A stretch of 64,000 nt of DNA. Source: Cinnamomum chago (lineage: Eukaryota > Streptophyta > Magnoliopsida > Laurales > Lauraceae). The position numbers and the translations under genes were made by a program. The notes beneath the pieces were generated by a model. The model did not search any database. It saw nothing but the letters and a program-made list of their open reading frames with translations, and was not told the origin of the DNA. Where the stretch lies: positions 31,657,501 through 31,721,500 of the forward strand of contig CP142455.1 in the NCBI GenBank assembly GCA_038049695.1. The letters run 5' to 3'. Shown piece after piece: positions 24,717-36,700 of the stretch (its first letter is position 1; each line of letters opens with the position of its first letter).

Positions 24717-24857
24717 CTTTAGGGTTCTCTCGGTCGCATTATATAAGGGTTTAATACCCTATTAACAGTCTCCTAATACAACTTAAATCCCTAAATTATA
24801 GCTACCCTGATATAGAAAGAGTACTTAACTAATTGTAGCTTAACTAGAATACAAGTA
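24717..24857 (-). repeat. Inverted internal piece of the copia LTR
   Basis: This is the reverse complement of LTR sequence, from TTTAGGGTTCTCTC through TATATAAGGGTTTAATACCC and AACTTAAATCCCTAAATTAT to TAGAATACAAG. It corresponds to about half of an LTR (roughly 23978-24116 in the left copy). It sits inside the element directly before the RT reading frame, where gag-integrase should be. Confidence 0.9.
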
Positions 24858-24862
24858 CTCAC

Positions 24863-25933
24863 TTGGATTGTCCTCATCCATCTTCACCTGCTCTCATACC
24901 GGGTTTTTCAGATCAAACAACTCTTTATAGGTTTCATCCTGACTTTGTTTATCATCGTCGGGAAAAACCTACCACTACAGATGCTCGTCCTCCTGATCAT
25001 CCGCCTGCAACTGGTTCCACAACTCGTCATATCCTGCGTCGCTCCTCAAAAACTTCTAGACCACCTGAGCGGTATGGATTCACCCACACTTCCTTGATGA
25101 CAACCCTTTCTTCTGTATCTAACCCAAGTTCTTATTTGCAGGCAGTACAACATGATAGTTGGAACCAAGCTATGAAGGCAGAATTGGATGCATTGGATCA
25201 AAGTCACACATGGGACATTGTGGATTGTCCTTCAGCAATTAAACCCATCGATTGCAAATGGATCTACTCAATTAAACGTAAATCTGATGGCTCGTTGGAT
25301 AGACACAAAGCTAGACTCGTGGCACTTGGCAACAGGCAAGAATATGGGATTGACTACGAGGAGATGTTTGCCCTTGTGGCAAAAATGACTACAGATCAGT
25401 TACTTCTCGCCATTGCTGCCTCTAAATCTTCGCCATTATACCAAATGGATGTAAAAAATGCCTTTTTCCATGGGCATCTGAAAGAAGAGGTCTATATGCG
25501 GATACCACAGCCACAGGGAGTCACCTCTCCATCTAAGAAATCAATTTGTCGCCTACGGAAGTCTCTTTATGGTCTAAAGCAAGCTCCTCAGGCCTGGTTC
25601 AAAACTTTTAGGGGTCGCCTATGCACAAGTGGCTTTACTCAAAGCCCTTACGATCCGTCTCTTTTTCTGCAAACATCTACCGATGTTATTGTTCTCCTTG
25701 TGTACGTTGACGACATTATTATCACTGGCACTGCTGATGGTATGATCAGGTCTATCCAAAAGTCTCTAAGGGATCCTTTCCATATGAAGGATCTAGGCCC
25801 CTTGCATTATTTTTTGGGGTTGGAAGTGCTTCAATCTCCCAAAGGCCTATTTCTTAATCAACACAAATACACATCTAATCTTATTGAGCTTGTTGATCTC
25901 CATGACTTTTCGCCTGTTGATTCACCAGTATAG
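24863..25933 (+). pseudogene. Copia reverse transcriptase (356 codons)
   Basis: The open frame includes the copia RT core: WNQAMKAELDALDQSHTWDIV, CKWIYSIKRKSDGS, KARLVALGNRQEYGIDYEE, MDVKNAFFHGHLKEEVYM, LYGLKQAPQAWF, the catalytic VYVDDIIITG and HMKDLGPLHYFLGLEV. It closes with a TAG at 25931-25933 after SPVDSPV, where related elements read on. No integrase precedes it, so this is the 3' part of a polyprotein and its own ATG is fortuitous. Confidence 0.92.
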
Positions 25934-26640
25934 GTCAATCTAAAATTGAGTAAAGATGATGCTGACCTTCTTCCTAATCAACATACCTACAGGCGCTTGG
26001 TAGATAGTCTTGTCCATCTCACCATCACTCGACCGGATATCTCCTATGCTATCAATCTTGTGCGCCAATTCCGAGACACCATCATCTGACTGCTGTCAAG
26101 CACATTATCCGGTATTTGTAAGGCACTGTCACTCGTGGTTTATATTATCCCAAGGATAATGCTCTTTAGTTGACCGCTTATGCAGATGCTGACTGGGCGG
26201 TCTGTCAGGATACTCATCGGTCTACTACTGGCTGGTGCATGTATCTCAGAAATGCTCTCATTTCTTGGAAATGCAAGAAACAAGAGCATGTTTCTCGATC
26301 TTCCACAAGGGCTGAATATAGGGCAATGTCTTCTGCCTGTTTTCAAATCTTATGGCTGCGAGACTTCTCTCGGATCTCGGCTTTGCTCAATCCTCTCTTA
26401 CTTCCTTGCATGCAGATAATATTGAGGCTATCAGGATCACTGAAAATCATGTCTTCCATGAACGCGCCAAACATATTGAAGTAGACTGTCACTTTATTCG
26501 GGATGAGTTTAAGCGTGATGTCATTTCTTTACCTCAAGTCCCTAGCTTCAGTTTGCTGATATCTTCACCAAAGGACTTCATCGGCTTCGACATCAGTTTC
26601 TGGTTACCAAATTGCTGCTATATGACTTCCCAGCATCAAT
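25934..26640 (+). pseudogene. Copia RNase H with frameshifts
   Basis: Beyond the RT stop the same frame gives YRRLVDSLVHLTITRPDISYAI. Then, in shifted frames, come AYADADWAVCQDTHRSTTGW, STRAEYRAMSSA, LHADNIEAIRITENHVFHER, AKHIEVDCHFIRDEF and a decayed ADIFTKGL-like end. At least two frameshifts and three stops are present. Confidence 0.88.
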
Positions 26641-26651
26641 TTGAGCGGGGG

Positions 26652-26928
26652 TGTCAATCATGCCCATCATGTGCAAGCCCAACTAGGCCCAATACTTGTA
26701 TTGTAGTTAGATCTTGTATTCTAGTTAGGTTACAATTAGTCAAGTACTCTTTCTATATTAGGGTAGCTATAATTTAGGGATTTAAGTTGTATTAGGAGAC
26801 AGTTAATAGGGTATTAAACCCTTATATAATACGAATGCGAGAACCCTAAAGAGGGCACACGAATTCAGCATCAATCTCTCTCTCTCTCTTTCTCTGCGTG
26901 TTGTGTGTTCTATATTCTCAAATTGACA
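26652..26928 (+). repeat. Copia 3' LTR
   Basis: It matches the 5' LTR over its length by eye, with a shorter CT tract and a GTGTTGTGTGTTC addition near the end. It is preceded by a GAGCGGGGG purine tract. Confidence 0.92.
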
Positions 26929-26933
26929 ATATG

Positions 26934-27560
26934 TCCAACCAGTCTCCCGATAGGAGAAATCTGTCTAATCTAGACAAAATTGGAACTTGCTGGTCCTGCA
27001 ATTCCTGCAATTCGTTCGAATTAATCCAATCAGAAAACTTCTTCATTTCTACCGTTACACGACAGCCTGCTATTCTTTCCTCAAGGTTCCTTATTACATT
27101 GAAATCTCCACCCAAGCACCACGGACCACACCACTTGTTACGAATGGAATCCAATTCCCTCCAAAAGCTATCTCTACTTCCACTATCGGATGGCCCGTAA
27201 ATGGAAGAAATTATCCACTCCTTATTTAGCTCCACGTCCCTCACAACAGCTGAAACAGAAAAATGCCCGGTCCAATGATCTAACATTGCCCATTTTTCTA
27301 GAATCCCACAATAGCAGAATCCCCGTTGAAGATCCCACAGCATTTAAGCCCACCCACTTGAAGAATCTAGACCCAACAGTTTGCCTTACCAAATCATCAT
27401 TCAAAGAGCAAATTTTTGTTTCCTGAATTAGGATCATAGATGCCCTACACTGCTTAATTACCTTCTTGACAACAGCCCGCCGATTGGAGCTACCTAGACC
27501 ATCACGTTCCAGGACAAAATCATTTGTAGACTTTGCTGGCCACCTGAGAGCCCTGAGCGA
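26934..27560 (-). pseudogene. L1 ORF2 APE-type endonuclease
   Basis: On the minus strand GLGSSNRRAVVKKVI, ILIQETK, GILLLWDSRK and, in the next frame, WIISSIYGPSDS, WCLGGDFNVIRNLEER and LSRLDRFLLSGDWLD follow in the order of L1 endonucleases. One frameshift separates the two halves. The catalytic glutamate (QETK) and the GGDFN motif are kept. The frame runs straight into the copia insertion and resumes beyond it as TSDHCPI. Confidence 0.9.
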
Positions 27561-27666
27561 TGTTAGCCTTGCTACCTGCCCCAATCTACTTAGTTCCGCC
27601 TTTCTCATAGTTGACGCTCAGAAGACCTCGCTGCTCTCTAGACCCTTTCCTCTAGGATTTATCTTG

Positions 27667-29759
27667 CTAGGAAGTTTCTTCTTTTTGTCTCTGACAAGCC
27701 TCACCAAACTGAATGAGATTCTCCCAGCCTCTTTCACATTTACTGATAGCAAGCCCCACTACCTCTCCACAAATTTTCAATTCCTCTGGAAGCCATTTAG
27801 AGGAGGAAGAGTCTGAGCAGTTTGTGCAGTGATCTAAATTAACCTTGGAAGAGACTACTTCATTGTTCTCTTGAGCTTCCATGCATCCGTCAATGCTTGG
27901 AGTAGATAGGGACACTCTGTCTATACTAATAGGGGGGGGGGGGTGTGGTCTTCTTGCAACCCGACTTAGAAGGGGAGACAAATTCCCCTCATTCCTCATT
28001 GACAGAAACCCAACCTCCATCTGCTGCTCTATCTGAGGACTGTTAGGAGTCCGCATCCTTTGGCTTAGGAAGTGAGGACTCTGGGGTACATAGAAGTCGC
28101 AGAGGTGGAGCCAAAGGGTCGAAGACTAAGTACCTGGCATCAATCGCTGGAGAAGCAACCCATTTGGCCTTCACTGCAGTATTATCGGCTTGATCCATCG
28201 TCAACATAGGGTAGGGATTTAGATCTAACTCTCTAGAAGGCTTTGACTACGAGAGGGGCCACGATCTTCAACGCGCGAGAGGAGCCTTCCGCCACTCTCT
28301 TGTCTCCGTTGTAGATAGCAGTAGGAGACCAGGAAAACCTAGAGGTTTTCTTCACAGAGTCTCTGAAAGTTGTCGACTTAAAGTCGATATTATAATGGGC
28401 CCCTTTAAATGGGCCATATTCTTTTCTTATTTCTAGGGCCTCCACTGGCTTCTGCTCACCATATTGAGGGCCTTTAAAGTAGATTTGGACCCGGCCCATA
28501 CCATCCAAGTCATGGGCGGCACAATCAGATTTGAATTTCAAATTTTGGTCTCTAACGTCATCGTCTTCAAGCTCCGTCTCTGAGCTAGACACTAAAGTAT
28601 TGCTAGAACCCTCTTCTAAAGTATCATCCGCATCTTGATTTCCATCATCAGAATCCTGGATCGGATGGTTAAGGCCTCCATTCATAATGTCCGACCAATT
28701 TTGACAGTACCCTTTTCGCTAAGGCTCCAGTTGTTCTCCCTCCGCCTTGACCGGCACCTGAATACCATCCAGCCAGAGAGATATCTCCTTAGGAAGATCT
28801 CTCGTCCCGTCCAGAAGCACCTTCACTCTGCCATAGAAGAGGCTGGATTGTTCTGTGATCGACCTCCAGTGTCTGACCCACACAGTCCCCTAGAAGTTAG
28901 AAGACACCTTCCCTCCACACATATAAGGGGACTCCTTTGAAACTCAGCCAAACCTCTCCAGGGGGCCTCCCTAGGACCTCCATCCATCGCTCCACAACCC
29001 TGAAAGGGGTGTCGACTTCATTTTTTATGGATAGTAAAAATTCTTCTGCTTCCAACTCGGATGTAAACCGCATCCAAACCAACATTTGGTCCAAAAATCT
29101 AATATTTTCAGGTTGCTTCCATCGTTGAGATTTTAGCCATTTCTAGATCCCGGACAGCCCATACTCTAGTTGTTTCAGGAATCCAACCAGACTGTTAATG
29201 AGGGAGTTCTTTCCTTCTTTAATGACCCATGGAGAGACTCTCACCATGGGGACTTCTCCTCTCTGCAAGATCCAACCTTCCTACGACGAGCTCCCAGAGA
29301 ATAGAGACATTTGTCTTGTAGGATTGAACCGAGGGTTATCCATCAAGGAGACAGATTTCTCAGGATCCAATCCATCAAGGAGACAGATTTCTCAGGATTT
29401 CCCAGGGTGTGCTCTGATTGGTGCCGGTCAGCCAACAGCGGAGACTCTGCCTTATTTCCTTGGTTTGAGAGCTGCACATTAATCCTCCTCCCTCCCCACG
29501 ATCTACCGCTGGCCAGCTCAATGGCTAGTTCAGCCTCTCTCATCAATCCAAATCTAATGAAGGCGAAGCCCCTGCCTTTTCCATTAACTCTATCTTTTGG
29601 AATGAAAGAGTCCAAAATTCTGCCAGCTCTACAAAACATTGCTTCCAGCTCAGGAGATGAGATGGACACAGGCACATTGGACACGAACAAGGAGATTGTG
29701 TTCTCTCTCAGCGCCAAGATTTTTCTTGGAAGTGGTTTGAGATCCCCAGACCTTCCCAT
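27667..29759 (-). pseudogene. L1 ORF1 with RRM domain
   Basis: The minus-strand start at 29759 reads MGRSGDLKPLPRK, then an RNA-recognition motif with RNP-like segments ISLFVSNVPVS and KGRGFAFIRFG. Further left, shifted frames give WMEVLGRPPGEVWLSFKGVP (a DUF4283-like segment), an acidic region (DDGNQDADD...ETELEDDDVRD), and a final part before ORF2. The first RRM frame closes at 29343. Such ORF1 proteins bind the LINE RNA. A short duplication (CATCAAGGAGACAGATTTC twice, about 29340-29395) lies near the break. Confidence 0.75.
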
Positions 29760-29773
29760 CTCTCTTCCAGACC

Positions 29774-29920
29774 TTCTCCCAATTCCACATCTGTAGTATA
29801 CATTGTACTATAAACATGACTGGTTCTGATTTATTGTAACTAGTGATTCTCCCAATTCCACATCTGTAGTATACATTGTACTATAAATATGACTGGTTCT
29901 TATTTATTGTAACTAGTGAT
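29774..29920. repeat. 73-bp tandem duplication at the L1 5' end
   Basis: TTCTCCCAATTCCACATCTG begins at 29774 and again at 29847, each followed by TAGTATACATTGTACTATAA and TATTGTAACTAGTGATT. Only three or four bases differ. Confidence 0.92.
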
Positions 29921-30698
29921 TTCGGTCCTTCGGATATCATCAGAGATGTAACGAAGGGATGCAATATAGATATTGTGAAAGGGGGAAAAGTCCTCAATAG
30001 ACAGGATACCTTTTGTAATTTGAAATTGATTCTGATTAGAATCTTACTTATTGTATTTATTAGAGGAAACTATGACTTTATAAAAGAGATAGATGCATTT
30101 CACATTAGATAACACTGGAAAAACTCATTCTACATATCCCACATCTCCTCTCTAGCTCTCTTCATCTCTCTCTATCACGAACAAAACACAGTTACAGCAA
30201 TAAAATCAGAATTCAACCAAACAGGCACTGGCCTCTGCTGAACTGAGCTCGAACACCAGAAGCCTTAACATTAAAGAAAAAGATAGGAAAGGAAAACGAA
30301 GAAGAAAGAAAAGTTCTCATTAGCAGGGCCGCTATGTATGATGCTTTGGTACCCCATGTTATGATTTACACACAAGACCTAATAATGGATAACCTGGTCT
30401 ACAATTTATGAGACAAGGGGGTTTTATTAACGCCTTAATTATGATTATTTACTAGAAACACCTGTATTAAACAAATAAGTAGAAAAGAAAACAAAAGGTG
30501 TAACAATAATAATGTCATCAAAAATCATTCTAAACTTAATATCCATCAAACACCCGTCAATTCTCCTCACATTTTCATCCCCAGGCAAAGTAGTCCACAA
30601 GTCAGGTACACTGACACAGTGTTTCTTAGATACGAAGTTAACATGAATTTACCCATATTAATATGGAATAAACCCAAACAAGAATAGAACAAACATAC
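29921..30698. other. Unassigned DNA between the L1 and SOS1 exon 9
   Basis: AT-rich sequence read on both strands for a tenth SOS1 exon (expected EMVAYIANTLIF-like residues). None was found. This would be the start of intron 9. Confidence 0.55.
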
Positions 30699-30764
30699 CA
30701 AAACTGAAGCAAGCTTTGGTCGTTGTCACCCTTGAAAGCTGTTCTAGCCACTGCTGTATAAAAC
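30699..30764 (-). CDS. SOS1: SOS1 exon 9 (last visible)
   Basis: 66 bp between TGTCAG and GTATGT. It reads MFYTAVARTAFKGD then NDQSLLQF, with the first two bases of a tryptophan codon left over. The donor is intact, so splicing to a tenth exon is expected but none was found to the left. Confidence 0.93.
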
Positions 30765-33700
30765 CTGACAATAAAATGTAATACAGTGATGTTTGGTGGA
30801 AATTGAATAACTATCGAAAGCTCTAGAAAAATCATTTTCTCTAGATAGATAAACAAAAAGCCATTCTAAAAGACCACTTCCACTTACATTGCTACTGTCA
30901 TTACTGTCAAGATACCCGAAACACCAGCCGCATCTTGTGCCTGCAAAGAAAAGGTCTTTAAAAGGCAGCAGTATGGATTATAAGTATTGTTGCTTCTCAA
31001 AAGCGAATAACCCAAAAGAAGTACTAGTTTTGAAGAAAGTTGTTCGTACACTGTGGTTCCCATTCCACTAAGATCTTATTTAGCTTTGAAATATGTAAAG
31101 ATAAGAAATGCATTCCTAAGCATGGATCAAAATAACAGCCGCAACGCTATATCAGGCGTAGCGGTCTAAATGGCATTTAGCGCCATTTATATCTGTTGCG
31201 GCCGCTACAAGGCGGCCGCTACGCTTGCTACGGGGCCCGCTACGGAGTGTGAAAACTTCCTACTTTTCAAAACATATAATAATGCTTATTTCTTTTCTCT
31301 CTCCAAAAAAAAAAATTACGCAACTCTTCTACCCTTTTATGTTTAAAAGAAAACCGAAAAGCACATGATCTCGTCGAATTACAGTGGATATGGAGAGTTC
31401 TTCTCAAGATTTCTTCTCTAGGTACATCCTATTAGACACCCCCTTTGGTAGAGGTATTATTTTCTATAGTTACTCTTAAGTCTCAAGTCTTGACTTCATG
31501 ACAGCTTTTTTTTTTTTTTTTTTAATAAGCCTTTCAGTAGTTTCTAAGTTAGCATAACTAAGCAACATGAATATATGAATAAATGTGAAAAAAAAATTAT
31601 CATTACTATTATTTTCTATTTATACAGCGATACAGGACATGAGGGGACCGCTACGCTAACTTACCTTAGTTACTTTTGCAAAAAAAAAAAAGAGCACATT
31701 TTCTCTCATTTTCCAATATTCTAAATTTTCTACAATTTTTTTCAGATATTTTTGACGATTTTTTCAAATCGCACCGCTAATTAGCCCCGTTACGTAGCGT
31801 TTTGGCGGAGGGCAGCTACGCCCGCCGCTGCCGCTATTTTCATCCTTGTTCCTAAGTCCTAACTCCTAATAACAACATGACAACGTGATGTTTAACTACT
31901 CCAAACTCCAAAAAGAGCACACTGCAAACATCTAAAGGTTTCAAATCTAGATCTGGCCCGAATTCACTTGTCTCCAACCTTTTGGAGGAAAACTCTAACT
32001 ACTTAGTGACGGCCTTCCTTCCCAGGATGGTTGGCAAACTCTTGGCCAGTGAGCAGGCAAAACAATCAGCAAATATATTATACAAGGGCTGCCCTGGATC
32101 AAGTTTTCAAGACATTTATCAATATTTGGCACCGAAGCTGGACGGGTTCACAGCTCTGGTCACCATAAAAAATCTCTCACGCATATACAAGAAGTATTCA
32201 TGCCAGTAACAGTATCAAAACCTGCGCACAGAACTAAGCTACACATGCATAAGAATGCAGATAGACTAGACAACATAGCAGTATATTTTTTTTAACGGTA
32301 AATTACATTAAGAAAAAGCAGACAGTACAAGTATACTGAAAGACTACAAACAACACCCAAAAAGGAAAACAACCAAACAGGACGAACAGATCGGAAGAGG
32401 AGCTAATAAGACATGGCAATTTCCTTCCAATTCAGCAACAATTGGTCCAGCAAAATCCCTTGAGAATTTGGGTTAATAGACACCTATAAAGCTACAGAAA
32501 GCTTTATCTTATTGGTAATTGAATTCACACATGAAGTAATCCCTTTGAAACACCTTGCGTTTCTCTCCTTCCAGATAATCCATATAACAGCCAAAAATGA
32601 GAACATAGCAGTATGTTAGACACAATAATAAGCAACATCAGAAGCATGTACTGTAAAATTCTAAACAGAAAGATTACAACTGATGGAGATTCTTACAGTG
32701 AAGTAAGCACAGTAGCTCACAGCAAGAGTCAATGCAATCCCTATCATTTTGTCATTGAAAATAAACCTCAACCACAAAAGAGATGCTACTCCAAAAGCGA
32801 GGCCAACAGCTACACTGATTATAGGAAAGAGTCTTATAAGCATCTTAATACTCATGACGTTCTAACTTTAAATGATTCATGCCAAGTAACTGTTACATAC
32901 GCTCCAAGGGAATTTTGTATTAGAAATTTAATTAAATTGCCAATGCTAAAGCTCCGACCGAGTACCATCTGATAGAATAGCTGATATACCACAATTGATA
33001 TCCTGAAAAGGAAGGAGAGATTCTGAGAAAATTCTGAAGAATGACATGAAAATGGAAGGCTATATCATCCAAGAAACCATAATATTCTACCCAATCACAC
33101 TGTTTGGCATCATTTCTTAAGAACATTCTGGCATTTCTTGGAAAGAAAATGAACAAATTCCCAGTTCGAAAAGAACCTAACATTAAGAAATAATCCTTTG
33201 ATAGAAAATGATACTTTTTTTAATGTAACTATTTTATTAAAAAGGAGGCTAATCAGAGTGTACCCATCATTCATCATGGATTCTCCTTCAATTAGTGTAC
33301 TCAATTTTTTGCTTGCACCAAGCTCTTTCAATAAAGCCACTACAGCTACAGGATCTGTTGCACTAAGAAGGCCTCCAAGCAACAATGACGTCTTCCAGTC
33401 CCAGTTATATGGAAAAGTAAACTGCAGTACATTTCTTAAGTTTTTGTTATTAAAAGCATGGTAACTTCTCTTAAAGCAATAGGCTGAATGCATACCTTTA
33501 CAGCAGTCCCAATGCAAAATGTTGATATTAGAACACCTGGACCTGCAAGTAACAACATCTGTACCATGCACCTCTGGATAAGGAGGAAAAAAAATTCAGC
33601 ATTTAGATTTTTTTTATTTTTTGGCAAATCAGCCTTTAGAATATCAATGCAATTAACAACCAAGAAGCATATAATTTCTTTTGCCCCATTTAAAAGTTCA

Positions 33701-36700
33701 TTAATGAGTCCCAATGCAAAAGGTTGATATTAGAACACCAGGACCTGCAAGTAACAACATCTATACCATGCACCTCTGGATGGGGAGGAAAACAAATTCA
33801 GCCTTTAGATTTATTTATTTATTTTTTATTTTTGTTTTTGGGTAAAACAGCCTTTAGAATATGAATGCAATTAACAAGCAAGAAGCATATAATTTCTTTT
33901 ACCCCATTTAAAAGTTCATTAAGGAGCCAAAAGGCAGTAATAAAAAGAAAGGTCCCTCAAACAAGGTCTTAGCCTGGAGGAAGAAACTTGCCGAATCAGC
34001 ATATCATTCCATTAAAACTCAGCATTGCTAAGAAAATGCAAACTTGTACAAGGCTTAGCAACTCAATTGTTCTATGACCTTCAAAAAGTACTTGATAGCT
34101 CCATGTCATTGTAAAACGTTAATATTCAGTGGTAAGAGAAATAAAGTATAACAGTCCCAATCACCAGACATGAGTACACAAGTTTGGGACAAAAAATTAG
34201 TAGTAACATCCTGGGAAATAGTATCTTGATTGGCTGAATTCCTCTTGCAAGTAAATCAGAAGTTGTTTGGTCTGGAATTGAATGGGTAAACTATGCTTAC
34301 GATACTAGATTCGCTTCATTCTGCTTCTGATTTCATTGTGATTTGCAGTTGAGGTCTTTTCCACACATCAAATTCTTGCTTATCTATGAATAACAACAGG
34401 AAAGTCATTGACAAGAAAGAAAAAAGAAAAGTTGTTCTTTAGCATATTTTTGTCATATTGGATGAATTTCGTAAAAGCACATGAAGCCATAGAAAGATTT
34501 ATTTTTTTATCATGTAAGGACATTCCTGGTCACAATTCCATATACACCTCTTCATGTAGATCTCCATGTAGAAATGCAATTTTTACATCTCTCTGATATA
34601 GAGGCCAAACCAGATTTGCAGCAAGACAGTGAATAAATCTTACTAAATTCAATTTTGCTACGGGAGAAAATGGATCAAAATAATACATACCATATTTTCA
34701 CCGCCAACCTAGCTTAGTAGCATTGGATAGTACCAAATGGGTTGTATTTTAAGGTATACACCCACTTACATATCCCTGCATGCTTCGTGAAGATCAACAA
34801 TTTCCCAAGTCTTGTTCTTTCCAAGAGCTTCTCCAACATGTGAAGGTATGTGTTCAGCAAAAAATCTTAATAGAAACGCACAGTATTTAGGTGATAGATG
34901 ATGGTATGAAATGAAGTTCTAAATTGGGTGGTACCATGGTAGGTAACACAAGATCGCTTCCCCTTATGCGGAGCAATAGGTAGATCAAGATCAGCCTTAT
35001 CTTTATTACCAGCATATGATGAGGAATCGAACTCCTGAGCATTTGTTTGTGCTTGATCTGGAAAAAGTAAAAAAACTTCTTCTTCTCTGGTCTTCGAAAA
35101 TACACTTTGATTGGCTTTTCTGAAACCTTTTCTGGAGCTTTTTCACTTGATTATCAACTGTCTGTTCAAGATGCTTCTGTTTCTGGCTTGGAGTTACCTA
35201 TACGCAATTATCAACTTTTCCAGATTCTTCTGGATTGGTCGGTGGTGATACATACTTCAAAAAAGGAGATACATCCTCCTCAAGTGATGTCTCCCCCTGT
35301 CTACTTGGCTCTATTATTTATCTCTTTGCTTCCAGGAGAATAAAAAGAAATATCCGCAAAAAAAATCAAGTCCATCCTAAAAATTAGTTCCCATTATTTA
35401 CTGGTAAATAGAACTTATAACCCTTTTGTGCACTTGGATAACCAACTGACGCATTCACAGGTATCAACCAAACCCGTACATATTAAATCAGTCAGTTACT
35501 GCCACAACAACCAGTTTACAATGACTGCTCGTCAAGGGGCTCAAAGATGCACACTGAGAACACGGGCTGATGCAATAAATCACTCGCTTTCGCCATAAAA
35601 TCAGCATAGAACTTCAGCAATAATGGTAGGCAACTCACACAAAGATCCAAGGAGACAGTCTCAGTTTTATTCAATGCATAAACACCCAGTCGAATATAAC
35701 TATCTGACTGTCGACTATTGCTAATCATATATAGCACTAAAACCATAGGAAAAAAATAGCAATTTTGCTATAAGAAGCACGGACACCTCTCCGGGGCCAT
35801 CTGTGTCCATGTCCAACACGCTCCGGACACGCCAAAAAGAGTATCCTATTTATTTATTTTTATATTTTATATTCTGGACACGATTGGACACATTAGGGAC
35901 ATGCTGAGGGACACGCTGGCCTCTTTTAATTGGAAAAAATATTAAAATTAGAGTAAAAAAAAGAAAAGAAAAGGGGGCTGTTCGTAAAAAGTTACAGATT
36001 AAGAGGAAAAGGGGGCTCTTTTAATTCGTCCATCCAATTCCAACCCTAAACAAAAGAGAGAAAAAAACTCATTCGTCCGTCCAGCCCTAACGAAAGAAAA
36101 AGAAGAAGAAGAAAGAAGAAGGAAGAAGGAAAGAAAAGAAGAAGAAGATCTGCTGTGGTACTGCTTCTGCTTAATTTTTTCGCTCGTGGTACTACTTCTG
36201 CATATCAAGTTCGCTGTTTTTTTTTTTTTTTTTTTGCTCTTTTTTTCTTACTCTGCTGCTGCTTCTTTTTTCTTTTCAAGTTTTTGCCAAGAAAAACAAT
36301 TTGCTGTTTTTTTTTTGGCCCATCAAATCTATTTTTACTGTTTGTTGTTTTTGTGCTATTTTTTTTGTAATATGCTATATTGGGTATTTTTTTACTCATC
36401 AAATATGTTTGTTGTTTCTGTACAATTTTTTTTGTAATCTGCTGCTGTTTCTGTGATCATTAGTTCTGTTTTTGCTGTTTTCTTCTTTGTTGTGTTGTTG
36501 TTGCAAACCTCCTTGATGCTGTTTTTTTTTTTTTTTTTCACTGCGAATATGCAAATCTGCAAATGTCCTTGCTGCTGATGTTCTTTATTTTTTGCTGCTG
36601 TTGTTTATATCAAATAATTCTTTTTTTATTTATCAGCTGCTTCTTCACCTCTGGAATTTAGGAATATGAGTTCCATTCCTGGCTCTAGCTCACACCCCTC

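Larger units (their letters stand above)
23918..26928 (+). mobile_element. Internally deleted Ty1/copia retrotransposon, 3011 bp
   Basis: Two similar LTRs (23918-24198, 281 bp; 26652-26928, 277 bp) begin TGTCAATCATGCCCATCATG and end in ACA. A tRNA-Met primer site follows the left one and a GAGCGGGGG purine tract precedes the right one. The internal region is only about 2.45 kb. It keeps RT and RNase H but has no gag, protease or integrase; where these should be there is a leader-like stretch and an inverted LTR piece (24717-24857). Flanks ACATG (23913-23917) and ATATG (26929-26933) are a target duplication with one change. It interrupts L1 ORF2. Confidence 0.93.
22250..29770 (-). mobile_element. 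L1-type LINE, interrupted by a copia element
   Basis: On the minus strand the order from right to left is ORF1 with an RRM domain (29759 to about 27667), APE endonuclease (about 27560-26934), an inserted copia element (23918-26928), then the rest of ORF2 with reverse transcriptase (23912 to about 22270). Translation picks up on both sides of the copia, so this is one LINE of about 4.5 kb after removing the insert. Sequence beyond the FADD motif is lost soon after, so the 3' end including any poly(A) is missing. It lies to the left of the last visible SOS1 exon. Confidence 0.88.

Noticed and set aside
36155-36437. Phenylalanine-rich frames of 71-83 codons
   Set aside because: Translation of a T-rich tract inside a TIR element.
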